NCBI GenBank assembly: GCA_026027325.1
Contig: JAMSLZ010000012.1
Coordinates: forward strand, 1-64,000
Direction: 5' to 3'
Length of the DNA: 64,000 bases
DNA from: Actinomucor elegans
Lineage: Eukaryota > Mucoromycota > Mucoromycetes > Mucorales > Mucoraceae
The position numbers were made by a program, and so were the translations under genes. The notes below the pieces were generated by a model. That model was not told where the DNA came from and did not search any database. It saw only the letters and a program-made list of their open reading frames with translations. Positions 42,801 to 52,558 of the stretch are shown in pieces (the first letter of the stretch is position 1; each line of letters opens with the position of its first letter).

Positions 42801-44548
42801 CTGTTGTGTATGCTTTACAAAAATTCCATAAATACTTGTGGGGTAACCATTTCACTCTGTATACGGATCATAAGGCATTAACTTACTTACACACACAAAA
42901 AATCGCCAATGCTATGATGATAAATTGGTTAGATATTATATTACAATATGCTTTTAAAGTCGTTCATTTGCCAGGCATCGACAATATTTTACCTGACACA
43001 CTATCCAGACTCTTCGAATCTGAGCATCCTGAAAATGAACTGGGAGGGGATAAAGCACTATATAATAAGAGCGCTACGATCGATAACCTACCCAGTGATG
43101 ACAGCGGTGAATATATGACACCCGCGGATCCAGAAGAACGCAAGTTGCTCCTAATGAGAGAACACTTAAAGGGTCATTTTGCTTCTGATGCAATCCATTA
43201 TGGATTAAAACGTAAAGGCATATACTGGGCTAACCTGAAAAATGAAGCTATTGAACTAGTAAAGTCTTGCGTCCAGTGTCAGCAATTTAATATTGTAAAA
43301 AAGGGCTACAATCCATTAAGACCCATAACAGCATCATTGCCAGGTGATAGCTGGGGTATTGATTTAGCTGGACCATTTAAAACATCGATTCAAGGTAACA
43401 ACTACCTGTTGATAATGGTCGACATAGCTACTCGTTACTGCGTATTAAAACCCATTCCTGATAAGTCTTCCTTATCTATTGTCAAAGAATTAGTAAACCT
43501 CATGGTAACGTTTGGTATACCTCGAATAATCCAATCTGATAATGGAACAGAGTTTGTAAATGAAATGATGTCTCTATTAGCCGAGCATTCTGGTTTCGAG
43601 CATAGACTCATAAGTGCATACCATCCAAGGGCAAATGGCGTTAGTGAACGTTGGGTACAAAGTAGCGTAAATACTATAAAAAAACAAGTGAATGGTATGA
43701 ATGCTGACTGGGATCTTTATGTTGGGCCCACACAATTGTATTTAAATACTAAATACAATGAAAGAACTAAAACACCACCATTCACTTTAATGTTTGGTAG
43801 AAACGCAAATGACTTTGAAGATTTCAGTAAAGAAAAAGATAACGCAACGCGAAAGAAAATAAATAATGACCTTCAAGAAAAAGTCAAAATGATGACGGAA
43901 ATAGTATTTCCTGCCATCTATGAGCGTACCAAACTAGTTACACAAAAGCAAAAAGAATCTTTTGACAAAACTCACAAGCTCATTGACATTCCAGTTGGTT
44001 CTGAAGTAATGGTCAAAGTGCTTCAAAAGAATAACAAGTTAGATCCCAATTATATTGGAACTTATAAAGTACTTAGAATAACCAAAGGCGGATCTTATGT
44101 ACTACAAAATGAAAAAGGTCAGATAGAACCACGTAACTATCCACCTTCATTACTAAAACTTGTTAACGGTGATCCCATCAAATCCAATGATAAATTCTTC
44201 GATGTCGAAGCCATCATTGCCCATAAAAAAGTAAATGGCCAATATCTTTATAATGTAAGATGGAAAGACTATACTGAAGAAGATGATACTTGGGAACCCA
44301 GTGAGAGTTTTGTTGATCCTAGATTCATTAAAGAATACTGGAAACGTATTGGTGTAATACCAGAGGATTTCTCTTGGAAACAAAAGTACAAGAATGATGT
44401 TATTAATAAATCTCCAAAATTACTATCAGGCAAACGAGAAATACCATCCACTTCTTATAATACTAGTTACCCTAATTCTCAATTAAATATGCATAAAAGC
44501 AGCAGTAATTACAAGGTAACAAGTAATAAAAGATTTAGACGGTATTAA
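39824..44548 (+). CDS. Ty3 gag-pol polyprotein, intact, with chromodomain
   Basis: 1574 codons from the first ATG after the LTR. The gag core has a zinc knuckle (CHYCKRVWNYGHRCNEF) near residue 361. Protease: LVSILDTGANHSA near 463. Reverse transcriptase: SEWNCPITVVPKTNG, TLDLKSAFNSL, GTVFGVKHVSSVMQ and FVDD near 799. RNase H: VATDASNVGVGAVLYQ near 947, LYTDHKALTYL. Integrase: HHCC near 1110-1150 (HLKGHFASDA ... CVQCQQF), WGIDLAGPF near 1180, QSDNGTEFV, and NGVSERWVQ near 1270. A GPY/F-like YIGTYKVLRITKGGSYVLQ follows. Chromodomain near 1459-1506 (FFDVEAIIAHKKVNG, YNVRWKDYTEEDDTWEP). All catalytic residues are present. The element reverse-transcribes its RNA and integrates the cDNA; the chromodomain likely directs it to marked chromatin. 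Confidence 0.96.
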   Translation: MSAQAPATDSGVSTMDGVISGPIGEVEQAFSENQSTIDSTPDDASDVVQALTENSRMLFTRLAALVRQDPNSPAANEAYVAYKSAEEKLAHFKQAQNSYLKIMGESSSTSGPVSASHRPAIVPAGLPFLQLRGEHQWKPREDMYDSAHDFCVCFEKVLRAHVQDLDTNWERLLPMCLNNEQNSWFEEALLSKGMSWSAARSSLLDHFDTPYRKFLLMAKVGSIRQERYETNREYASRFQKLRREAGMEDNTQLAVTFFVSLREEVRGRSQQAIACHFGKKLPNSIVELIDLVIASGDDSSFLSLNGKRPRVDSDSGSLDNTTPNKANYKVNKGFIPSPSHKNSKFHGRGSGSGSSSGSNNKLCHYCKRVWNYGHRCNEFIEAKSHVNSSEPRFQPISRMSERTNAGNIDISEQVNSQLNRCALECKYSSKNTITKDFKNINDSITFPILVIRRNYIPERLVSILDTGANHSAINKDVVKKLNLPILPILNDDIKHIKLADSKSTVKRIGTTEVTLRCNNKTLTRKLEVMELTNNYDLSIGIDLMTSFGIGITGLPIKYDESNSEHNKLDSIRRYNNDSELLEQVKQELNELGDNPTGTTEEYEQAMSYIQPFIAANEERTKGKFCTIPESVVYINTPPNVTAYRKPYPVPITYHEVVDKQINEWLNEGFIKRATGHSEWNCPITVVPKTNGKGEITGHRVCHDPRHVNALLQSIDRMPLPIINELFEELKGASIYSTLDLKSAFNSLLLYPDHAHKLNFTWRGIQYTPIGTVFGVKHVSSVMQRTMSIALEGMPFARCFVDDVVIKSNSIEEHKHHLSLVINKLTEVNLKLQPKKCKFFQNKINLLGFTIAPRGISMDRRKLINVLEFPRPRTGKDIMRYTGLISYLRSLIPKVSTLMAPLDALRNEKSLDKIWNITHENAFNNLKKALLNDTVISYPDLNHPFCVATDASNVGVGAVLYQIINGEIKYLSMMAKSLSSSERNYSATKRELLAVVYALQKFHKYLWGNHFTLYTDHKALTYLHTQKIANAMMINWLDIILQYAFKVVHLPGIDNILPDTLSRLFESEHPENELGGDKALYNKSATIDNLPSDDSGEYMTPADPEERKLLLMREHLKGHFASDAIHYGLKRKGIYWANLKNEAIELVKSCVQCQQFNIVKKGYNPLRPITASLPGDSWGIDLAGPFKTSIQGNNYLLIMVDIATRYCVLKPIPDKSSLSIVKELVNLMVTFGIPRIIQSDNGTEFVNEMMSLLAEHSGFEHRLISAYHPRANGVSERWVQSSVNTIKKQVNGMNADWDLYVGPTQLYLNTKYNERTKTPPFTLMFGRNANDFEDFSKEKDNATRKKINNDLQEKVKMMTEIVFPAIYERTKLVTQKQKESFDKTHKLIDIPVGSEVMVKVLQKNNKLDPNYIGTYKVLRITKGGSYVLQNEKGQIEPRNYPPSLLKLVNGDPIKSNDKFFDVEAIIAHKKVNGQYLYNVRWKDYTEEDDTWEPSESFVDPRFIKEYWKRIGVIPEDFSWKQKYKNDVINKSPKLLSGKREIPSTSYNTSYPNSQLNMHKSSSNYKVTSNKRFRRY

Positions 44549-44554
44549 TCATAC

Positions 44555-44568
44555 CTGGGAGGGGATAA
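44555..44568 (+). other. Polypurine tract of the LTR3 element
   Basis: CTGGGAGGGGATAA lies directly before the 3' LTR. Confidence 0.75.
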
Positions 44569-44877
44569 TGTTATAGAATAGAGACTATTGTATGAATAAT
44601 AACTTATTCATTATCAATCTCATCTTTACGGAAGCACTTATGAGTTGATATGTTTAAGATTCATGTCTCAGATGGATATATATCTAGAACATAGACCTAT
44701 AACATAACATCTTCTTAAATCCTCTTCACCACACTTAGATAGACGATTAGTATAAATAGGTTTAGTTTAGACATAGTTATAGGATCTTCATCTTTATATT
44801 CCTCTTTGTTAATAAAGCACAGTCTCAAAAAGTACTCTTTTTAGTCTTCTTTATTATTTCACTGTGCAAACACAACA
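44569..44877 (+). repeat. 3' LTR (family LTR3)
   Basis: 309 bp, identical by eye to the 5' LTR. Confidence 0.93.
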
Positions 44878-44917
44878 CTGGGACTTGGGGTCTAGTCTCG
44901 GAGTTCATGACAATCTC

Positions 44918-45531
44918 TTCCCTAATTCTATGTCTACTCCTGTTTCTTATTATCTTCTAATTTTTAATCCTTGTTTAGTTCTATCCTACATCTAATTTAT
45001 GTTCTAACCTTAATCCTATTCCTTATCTTATTTATAACCAAAATCCTAATTGTAATGTGCCTTGATCTTAATCTTAATTCTAATTCTAATATATCATTGA
45101 TTCTTATCTTTTCCCTAATTTATATCTAAGTTATTTCTAGGATCTTATTCTAATCCTTATTAATAATTACCGTGTTCTTAAGTTTAACTGTAACTTTAAT
45201 CTATTTCTTACTCCTATCCCTGTTTTTTGCTCTTACCCTTAATTCTAGCCTTTATATGTTTTTTAATCTAACTGTAATCTTAATCCTCATCTTGGCCCTT
45301 TTCATAATCTTAATTTTACCCTAGTTTTTCTAAAACATTGCTCTTTATTTTTTTTCTTTTTTTTTTTTTTTTTATTTATTGGTAATCGCATCTTCTCGCC
45401 GTTATCATCTCTGTTTTATCTTTTTGTGTCTCTTTGCTTGTCTCTTTTTTGTTTTTTTTTTATTTTTCTCCGTTTTCTTCTTGCCTTTGTCTCTTTTTTC
45501 TCTTTTTTTTCTGTCTGGTCATTGCTAACAA
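44918..45531 (+). repeat. Degenerate telomere-like tract and T-rich DNA
   Basis: CCTTAATCCTATTCC-like repeats up to about 45340, then C/T-rich microsatellite-like DNA before a gene fragment. Confidence 0.55.
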
Positions 45532-45737
45532 ATGTCTACTCATAATACATTGTTCAATGCTCTTAATGAACAGGGTTTGTCCTTGATTCGTCTTGACCCT
45601 CTTCGGGCTGCCACTGATGCTCTAGTCTTTATTCCTGCTTTTGTTTCGATATGATCTTCCTTCCCACAATGGTGTCAAGAAGCCATCATGCGCTGCATGA
45701 ATGAGATTTTCAAGGTCCACCATGAAGAACATTTATA
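45532..45737 (+). pseudogene. N-terminal fragment of a retroelement ORF1/gag-like protein
   Basis: ATG at 45532 reads MSTHNTLFNALNEQGLSLIR then LDPLRAATDALVFIPAFVS to a stop at 45652. After a shift, FPQWCQEAIMRCMNEIFKVH continues. Composition and codon use differ from the AT-rich surroundings and resemble the CCHC protein at 58808-60498, of which it could be the missing N-terminus. This link is inferred, not shown by overlap. Confidence 0.4.
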
Positions 45738-45877
45738 ATTGCATTTTTTTAAATATATTCTTTTGAATGTAATTAAAATTATGAACTAATTATTTTTTTG
45801 GAAATATTATTTTCCTCGAGTTTTACAATTTTAAAAATTAAAAGAATAGTTATATTGTTTTTATTTTTTATAATCAG
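45738..45877. other. AT-rich spacer
   Basis: Nothing recognised. Confidence 0.5.
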
Positions 45878-46240
45878 TGTTATATCGAATATAATAAAGA
45901 CTGTAAAATAACCAGACTGATAAAACGAATTGATTTATTAAAGCATTAAAATGATGAGCTATTTATACAAAATTGAAGTTCGGATTTAACTTGATATTAT
46001 AGACGATTGAGTTATTCAAAGACTGCGCTCATGGAGTTAACAAGGATTTATAGTAATCCATTCTAGTACGACTTTATATTCGGTGATAGATAGTTTATGA
46101 AGGTTAGTTGCACTAAGCATTGATTTCCATATATATCTCTTAACCGACGTTACAAAGCTGTCAAAGCACAAGCTGAGTATAAGCATTGTCGAACATTGAC
46201 CTGATTGGTGACGGACACTGAACAAGTCATGTTTACAACA
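45878..46240 (-). repeat. Solo LTR2, minus orientation
   Basis: 363 bp, TGTTATATCG... to ...TTTACAACA, close to the LTR at 11602-12200. The flanks ATCAG and CACTG do not match, so it may have recombined. Confidence 0.9.
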
Positions 46241-46245
46241 CACTG

Positions 46246-46532
46246 TGCGGTAAAAATTAAATAAAAAGCGAGTGAATCAGTTAGAACCGTTTTATGGGGT
46301 TTTATTGATTCAAAGTGAGTTTAGTTTCTTCTATCTAGCTTGTATCTCTTGTATTTATACTTCAAAGGAAATGGTCTCTTAGTAACAATCAAAGGTCTTT
46401 TTAACCTATATTCATTCATCATTAATTGTATTTTCAGCGGTGATTCAAAACTCCCTCTTTTGATGGATAGTTATTAAATGAACCCCGTCTTTTTAATATA
46501 TATACAGAATGTTATATGTGGATTTCACCACA
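46246..46532 (-). repeat. Solo LTR4, minus orientation
   Basis: 287 bp, TGCGGTAAAAATT... to ...GATTTCACCACA, a few differences from 13422-13707. It lies 5 bp from the LTR2. Confidence 0.9.
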
Positions 46533-46761
46533 GACGGATATATACAGACATTACATCATTTTTATCTTTTCTATATATATTTAAATTTTTTAATATATCC
46601 ATAGTTTTTATATCTTTATAACCTTTTTTATAAATTAAAATGATTATTCTGTATAATAAACATTATCAAGAAGACTGTTCCATTATGCATGAAAAAACAA
46701 CATTATATTTATGTTTTCTACTAATATATATATTAAATTCATATAAAAAAAGATATCCCTC
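46533..46761 (+). mobile_element. MITE4 at the end of LTR4
   Basis: 229 bp, GACGGATATATAC... to ...AAAGATATCCCTC, with TSD ACA (46530-46532, 46762-46764). Confidence 0.88.
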
Positions 46762-47141
46762 ACAATAATAATATTTTATCTTCATTTACATTTTGCTTCA
46801 ATTTTATCTATAAGTCCCTCTATTATAATATTATCCTATTTCTGCTTTTAACATTTTTCCTGTTCTTGATCTTTTTTTTACTTTTTTTATTATTTCATTT
46901 TTAATTTCAATTATATTATTATTGTTATTCTTATCATACCATTTAACTTGTTCCTATTTTATCCATTCTTTTACATTTTTTCATTAATCCCTCCCCTGTC
47001 TTTAATCATCATCTTGTTTCTTCTTTAAAGTTCACCCTTAATCATATCTTTGCCTTATTCTAACCTATTTCTAATCGTAATTATGTGCCTTATCTTAATG
47101 TTTTTTTTTTTTTTATTTTTATATCTATTATTTTCTTGTTT

Positions 47142-47187
<46 letters not shown>

Positions 47188-47213
47188 TACTCTTATGCTC
47201 ATTTTTAAATCAT
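46762..47213 (+). repeat. Low-complexity tract with (TA)n
   Basis: T-rich degenerate DNA with an alternating TA run at about 47148-47185. No gene is seen. Confidence 0.6.
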
Positions 47214-47425
47214 GAGATTCGTCTCAATTTAAAATAATATAATTCATATTTTAAAAATTAAGAAAAAACTAGAATTTAATATTTTATTATATATATTATA
47301 GTTTATGCCAAGTAACCAACTCTTTGTTTATGGATAAAGAAACAACATTACATTTATGTTTTATTTATTATATGTTTTTTACAAATATGATTTTTATATA
47401 GTTTATTTATTTGGAGACACTTCTC
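47214..47425 (-). mobile_element. MITE5 copy
   Basis: 212 bp from GAGATTCGTCTC to GAGACACTTCTC, TSD CAT (47211-47213, 47426-47428), with the shared core reversed (CAAGTAACCAACTCTTTG ... TTACATTTATG). Confidence 0.85.
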
Positions 47426-48270
47426 CATGTCTTTTATCTATTATATACTGTATTTTATTCTTAATTTTGTTCTATTCCTATTATCTGTTTTCTAGCCTAT
47501 GTTTAATATTGATCATAATGAGGATTGATTATTATATTGAATAAATACTTAAAAAAATAAGACTGCTACAAATAATTTCAGAATTGTATAAAACATTATA
47601 TGATTGTCAGTATTGCTTTCTTTAATCATATTCTAAATCAAAATATGTTTATCAAAATCTAATATTACCATCAAAATGTTTTTGGGATAATATATAAAAT
47701 ATCATAATTGTTAAAAATAAATAGAATTATATTAACTAATTTAAAATATTATGTTTGAATTTTAGGGTGATTACCAAACGAGGTCTCAGATTTAATTTAT
47801 ACTAATAATACATAATATTTTAATTTTATTTTACACTTCATAGGGAAATGCTTAACATTTTTGTTTTTTAAGCTTTTAATATGACCAATAAATATATCAA
47901 AAAGTATTTAAATAATTACTATTACTAATTTCTAAAATAATTCTTTTTTTCATATTTTTATCATAAATTCTACTTTTTCCTTTATTTTCAATATTTTATT
48001 TTGTTTTTCTATTAAAACTATTTAATTTTATATATCAAGTAATAGATAATAAAAATATTAATTAAAAATATATAATAACAATAAAATTATATTTAAAATG
48101 TTTCTCATATGATGAATATAATGAAAATTTATTAGAAATAGATATTGTGAAGGAAGAAATAAAAAACTTAGAAAATAAAATTTAATTTAGATAATAATTA
48201 TCAGCATGATATAAATGTTAAAATTAATGGAATATATATTGAAAAATTTAATTTAGAAAATATATTTAAA

Positions 48271-48567
48271 TTATAATTTAAGTTTTTTCATGATGGGTGC
48301 GATTTCATCAAGTATCATATTATTCTTATTATCTAATGTTTTTCTTTTTATACCTTTGTTTTTATCTTTATTATATGTCTTAAATTCATATACTTTTCTT
48401 AATCTTTTATTTGAACCATTTTTTTTCATGTAGATTTCATAACACCCATCTTTTTGCTTTATTTTGTATTCTGCTAAATCATATTTTTTCATATCTTTTA
48501 TAATTATACTTCGTTTAATATTGTATTTATATTTATCATCTACAATAATATTAAATATTTCATCCAT
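48271..48567 (-). CDS. Merlin2 98-aa lysine-rich protein, copy 2
   Basis: Identical by eye to 31797-32093. It stays intact although the transposase of this copy is frameshifted. Function unknown: no domain is recognised, the charge is strongly positive, and the C-terminus is APIMKKLKL. Confidence 0.58.
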   Translation of the reverse strand: MDEIFNIIVDDKYKYNIKRSIIIKDMKKYDLAEYKIKQKDGCYEIYMKKNGSNKRLRKVYEFKTYNKDKNKGIKRKTLDNKNNMILDEIAPIMKKLKL

Positions 48568-48837
48568 TTCTTTTTTATATTATTACTTTTTCAATTTTTT
48601 TATTTTTTTATAATAGATATATTTAATCCCACTCATAATGTAATACCCAATTGTCTCTGATCTATTACATAATCATTGTGTCTTAAATAGGCTAGTTTAC
48701 TGACTTAGTCAGGTCCTTGTAATAAGAATAATGAATATCAAATATGCATTTCACATTTATAACTATCAATATATTTTCTATCATATTTTTAATAAATATA
48801 AAAATTCAATTTTTTGTATTTTTTATGTAAATTAAAA

Positions 48838-49721
48838 TTAATCCTTTAAAAACTTTTTCCATACGTTATACTCTCTATTTTTCTTACGCCATTGATATTC
48901 TTTTAAATACAATACTATATCTTTTTTATTTCTATTTCGTGGTATTATACTTTGCTTTAAGCCATTCCATGTGCCTTCAATTGTATTTGTATGCACACCT
49001 GTATTTGGATCTTTAAAATGCTTTGAATGATTTACAGTTAAATGTTTGTATCCTATATTTTTCAAGTTATTATACCCTTTCCATAAATCCGTATATATTG
49101 TTGTACCTTTTTTTACATATCTTTTTATAATTAAATCAATATTATCAACATTTCTTTCTTCAATGGGTAATAAAAACATTTTTTTGTTTTCATTTTTTAT
49201 TTTATTTTTTAGCATACTTCTTTCGATACCACCAATTACCCAAGCACCTTCTACCTTATGCCCCTTATTATATTTTCTTTTTGCAATTTTACTTTCATCG
49301 ATTTCTACAATTTTATTTCTACCTCCAATTTTAATATTTCTGTTGTTACCTAACAATTGTTTATTTTTCGAGTATTTTCTGAATATTTTATTGTATGATG
49401 ACACTGTATTTTTGCTAATTTGCAAACTTGATGCTATAAAGGAAGAAGGTGCTTTTCCAAGAAAAAGATATAATATGTGTAATTGAGTATTTAAAGGTAA
49501 AGTTAAATTATTAAAATTGTTCCTTTCAATGGTGATATTGCTTTCCTACATTTATAATATCTACAAACATATAATTTTTTATTTAAGTTTAATTTAGTTT
49601 CATGTTCACATTTATTACACTTTATATGTTTATTAACGTAATCATTACTAATTAAATATAATAGTGCTTCTTTTTCATCGTCGAATATTTTTTTTAAAGA
49701 TTTATATGGTTCTATAAACAT
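48838..49721 (-). pseudogene. Merlin2 transposase, copy 2, frameshifted
   Basis: Same gene as 34610-35491. Near 49515 one A is missing from an A/T-run (the equivalent run is longer by one at copy 1), which breaks the frame between the zinc ribbon (49503-49721) and the catalytic part (48838-49425). An extra codon is present in LLGNNRNIK. The DESKIAKRK, TDLWKGY and HTNTIEGTW regions remain. A homopolymer sequencing error is possible. Confidence 0.85.
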
Positions 49722-49914
49722 CTGCAATTTTATTAAATCCTTTTTATTTTTAATTTTAATTTGTAAAAAAATTCAATTTTTTCATATAACAATAAAATTT
49801 GTGGTAGTAGGAGTTTCAATATGGACCTGAGAGTTCCTTTGGGATACATCCGAATTTTAACTTTAATAATAATGGTTTTATCTTTCTTATAATAATTGAT
49901 CGTCAATATTGATA

Positions 49915-50192
49915 TCGAATATAGAGTATTGTATGCATAATAACTTATTCATTATCTATCTCATCTCTACGGAAGTATTTATGAGTTGATATATTTAATA
50001 TTCATGTCTCATATTGAAATATATATCTAGAACATAACGTTATATTAAACCCCCTTCACCATACTTAGATAAACGATTAGTTTAGACAAAGTTTATAGGA
50101 TCTCCATCTTTATAATTATCTTTGATAATAAATCACAGCCTCAAAACGTACTCTTTTTAGTCCTCTTTCTTATTTCATTATTCAAACACAGC
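49915..50192 (+). repeat. Diverged LTR3 relic
   Basis: It follows LTR3 order (GAATATAGAGTATTGTATGC, TTCATGTCTCA, CACAGCCTCAAAACGTACTC, CAAACACAGCA) with many changes and small deletions. Confidence 0.8.
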
Positions 50193-50485
50193 AGGTGCAC
50201 AGGTATATATGCCATCGAATTCCTCGGTTCCCATGTAATATCAGTGACCGATATCTGGACCATAGGTAGCATTTACTACTAATAATGTAGTAACACTTCT
50301 GTTGCACTGTAATTAGTTTTTTTTTTGATAATCTCAGTCATGTTGTCTTCAGAGAAGTTTATTCTGCCAGCTGCATTATTGCTACCACCTGCGTCTTTTG
50401 TAGTATTCATCCTTGCGTCTGAGTCATAGTGCTACTAAAGGTAAGCCTTCGACATTTTGCAGGGCGAACTCTTCGAGACTAATCA
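50193..50485 (-). pseudogene. SEDN-family gene fragment
   Basis: Minus strand: MNTTKDAGGSNNAAGRINF then SEDNMTEIIKK, clearly the same protein start as at 29265. Its upstream AAAATG(T/G)C(A/G)AA-GCTTAC block is conserved too. No known domain. Confidence 0.45.
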
Positions 50486-50811
50486 AAAATATGTGAATTT
50501 TGATTTAATTAGGAAATGAATAAAAAGTGAATCATGAGCTATAAAGCAGTGTATTTTATTCAATAAAATTAGAAGCTAAACTATAAATTGAGGCAATATT
50601 TTTTTTTTTGAAAATACCAAATCCAATAATTTGATTTTTCTCTTCTTATTTCAGAGCTCTAATAAATCTATACCCTAATATGTAGGAAATCCTTATTATA
50701 ATTTTTATTTAACTATTTTCAAATAACATCAAATGTTTCACCTCGCCTTCACTATACCCAGTCCAACCTGGATCCTGGAAAATCATAATATGAATTTAGA
50801 ATCAAGCACCG
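50486..50811. other. AT-rich spacer with no gene
   Basis: Nothing recognised; it ends at the nested LTR3. Confidence 0.5.
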
Positions 50812-50898
50812 TGTTGTGTTTGCACAATAAAATAATAAAGAAGACCAGAAGAAGCACTTTTGAGACTGCGCTTTATTATCAAAGATGAAGATCCTATG

Positions 50899-51297
50899 AG
50901 CAACGTTAAAAATAAAAAAAAATAAAAATTAGTTTTTAAATTAAATAGTGTTTTTTGTAATTATATTTTTTTTGTTTAGCACTTTTTTATTGTAATTTTT
51001 GAAAGTTTGGTAATTAACGTAAAAATAAGAAATTGCAATAATTATGCAAAACTTATAAAGATTAAACTTTTATATTACTTTTCAATACAATTAAACTTTT
51101 TTTTTTCATAATATTTCACACCAGATCGAAACCCTGTTGTGCGACAATTTTTTTCTTTTAAAATTGATTAAAAAGCACGCCGTAAGTTTTTTAGCAACTT
51201 ACAACTTGATAAATAAAGAAAACTATATAATTTTAATTTAATAATATGAAAATAATTATAATATATATATTAATTATTAATGATATGTAATGTAGCT
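50899..51297 (+). mobile_element. MITE2 in LTR3
   Basis: 399 bp, AGCAACGTTA... to ...TAATGTAGCT (inverted ends AGCWACRTTA), TSD CTATG (50894-50898, 51298-51302). It holds the GTAAGTT...AACTTAC hairpin near 51182-51202. Confidence 0.85.
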
Positions 51298-51459
51298 CTA
51301 TGACTATGTCTAAACTAAACCTATTTATACTAATCGTCTATCTAAGTGTGGTGAAGAGGATTTAAGAAGATGTTATGTTATAGATATATATCCATCTGAG
51401 ACATGAATCTTAAACATATCAACTCATGGGTACTTCCGTAGAGATGAAATTGATAATGA

Positions 51460-51725
51460 GGATTAGTCACTATCTTTATTATATTTTGGTAATTCCGAAG
51501 ATATATAAAACATATTATAAAATATAAAGTTTTTTTTTTATATCAATTTAAAATCTTTCATAATAATAATTTATTGTATCATTATAAAAGTTACTGTATC
51601 ACTAAATATAAAAAATGGTCAGTGAAAGTAAGCAAAGTGCAACCTTCTGGACTGTGGGTGTTGTATCTTGATTTTCTTGGGTTGTGAAAATCCATGATAC
51701 ATTGTAGTGGAGTAGTTTGTTCCTC
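51460..51725 (+). mobile_element. Element X in LTR3
   Basis: 266 bp between AATGA duplications (51455-51459, 51726-51730). Its right half (CTTCTGGACTGTGGGTGTTG ... GTAGTTTGTTCCTC) also occurs in both S segments. Inverted ends are weak. Confidence 0.7.
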
Positions 51726-51769
51726 AATGAATAAGTTATTATTGATACAATAGTCTCTATTCTATAACA

Positions 51770-51816
51770 CAAGTTATAATCGACTTACTACCTGCTTTTA
51801 TCTTAATTTTACCGCA
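51770..51816 (+). repeat. LTR5 end fragment
   Basis: CAAGTTATAATCGACTTACT followed by ACCTGCTTTTATC...TTTTACCGCA matches the end of LTR5. Confidence 0.7.
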
Positions 51817-52540
51817 GCTGGAAGAGCGAAAGCGGAACGCAACTGTAGGTGATGAGGAAGTCAATGACCTCTATAACCAGTTGCGTATGGCAGCAAGAGA
51901 TGTCGTGAAAACGATGATCAAGAGCTTGAAAAAACTGGTGAATATGCTGACGGTATGTCAATAATCAGTTGCGCATGACAGCAAGAGATGTCGTGCAGAC
52001 AATGATTAAGGAATTGAAGAATACTAGTGAATACGTTGACAATATGTCGTTCAAAGATATCGCCAAAATTGATACTAGCATTCAAGAACGCTACTGTCTT
52101 ATCTTGGAAAAGAAGGCTTTGGATGAGAATCATATCGATTTGCATTTATGCAAAGGTTTTGATTACTGCAGTATTGAAAAACAAGAACAACGGTTTAAAG
52201 AGTAAAGCTTCCATCTCTACCGCTTCTATGTCTGTCTCTGGTTTAACAGGTAATGTATTTTATCACAACGAAGCTGAAAGAAGTGATGTTTCTATTGATT
52301 TAGAAAATGAATCTGAGTTCAGGTATGGGACATTTGCAATTTATTGCTCAACAGCCTTTTTATTCACATATTTTTTTTATATATATAAACAGTGTGTTAA
52401 ATCAGCATTGCTTTGCTTCTGCGGTTCAAGTACGAGAATCTCCTTTTGCTGGCGATTGCAGTAATTCTGCTGGGTTAATGAGGAAGATAACTGACATAAA
52501 TTCTTATTTACAAAATTTCAAAGTACATTATCCATCTTAA
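51817..52540 (+). pseudogene. Unrecognised spliced gene, second fragment
   Basis: This is a diverged copy of the 4409-5455 gene. ARDVVKTMIKSLKK and, in an overlapping second block, ARDVVQTMIKELKN show an internal tandem duplication of about 85 bp. SFKDIAKIDTSIQERYCLIL follows. Frameshifts separate the blocks. A 70-nt GT-AG intron (52323-52392) sits at the same place and phase as in the first copy (the codon is split as AG|T) and leads to SVLNQHCFASAVQVRESPFA, ending at 52538-52540. It is preceded directly by an LTR5 end. Function unknown. Confidence 0.55.
52323..52392 (+). other. Conserved intron in the unrecognised gene
   Basis: It begins GTATGGG and ends ATAAACAG. The equivalent intron of the other copy is 5152-5211. 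Confidence 0.6.
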
Positions 52541-52558
52541 ACATAAATAATTATATAT

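Larger units (their letters stand above)
39478..44877 (+). mobile_element. Intact Ty3/gypsy chromovirus-type element (LTR3 family)
   Basis: 5400 bp. The LTRs 39478-39786 and 44569-44877 (309 bp each) look identical. TSD CTGGG at 39473-39477 and 44878-44882. A single uninterrupted gag-pol. This is the best candidate in the window for a currently active retrotransposon. Confidence 0.95.
39063..44912 (+). repeat. Solo LTR8, split by an intact Ty3 element
   Basis: It starts TGTCAGGAACTGG, ends GTTCATGACA, and has TSD ATCTC (39058-39062, 44913-44917). Without the nested element it is about 445 bp. It includes a CTTGG/CTGG minisatellite and a TATTTATATCC box. Confidence 0.8.
47765..49851 (-). mobile_element. 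Merlin2 transposon, copy 2 (carries the empty PHc2 site)
   Basis: 2087 bp with the 8-bp duplication GAATTTTA (47757-47764, 49852-49859) inside a MITE3. It is nearly identical to 31295-35622 minus PHc2. The AAT at 48612-48614 is the undisturbed target of PHc2. Confidence 0.93.
47521..49903 (-). mobile_element. MITE3, split by Merlin2 copy 2
   Basis: The outer parts 47521-47764 and 49852-49903 together match, in reverse, the 290-bp MITE3 at 53707-53996. The Merlin2 element sits between them. Confidence 0.82.
50812..51769 (-). repeat. Solo LTR3 (minus) carrying two nested MITEs
   Basis: LTR3 pieces 50812-50898, 51298-51459 and 51726-51769 are in order. MITE2 and element X separate them. Confidence 0.85.

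Noticed and set aside
47148..47185. (TA)n run as a cruciform or origin
   Set aside because: A simple microsatellite in AT-rich DNA; nothing else supports a function.
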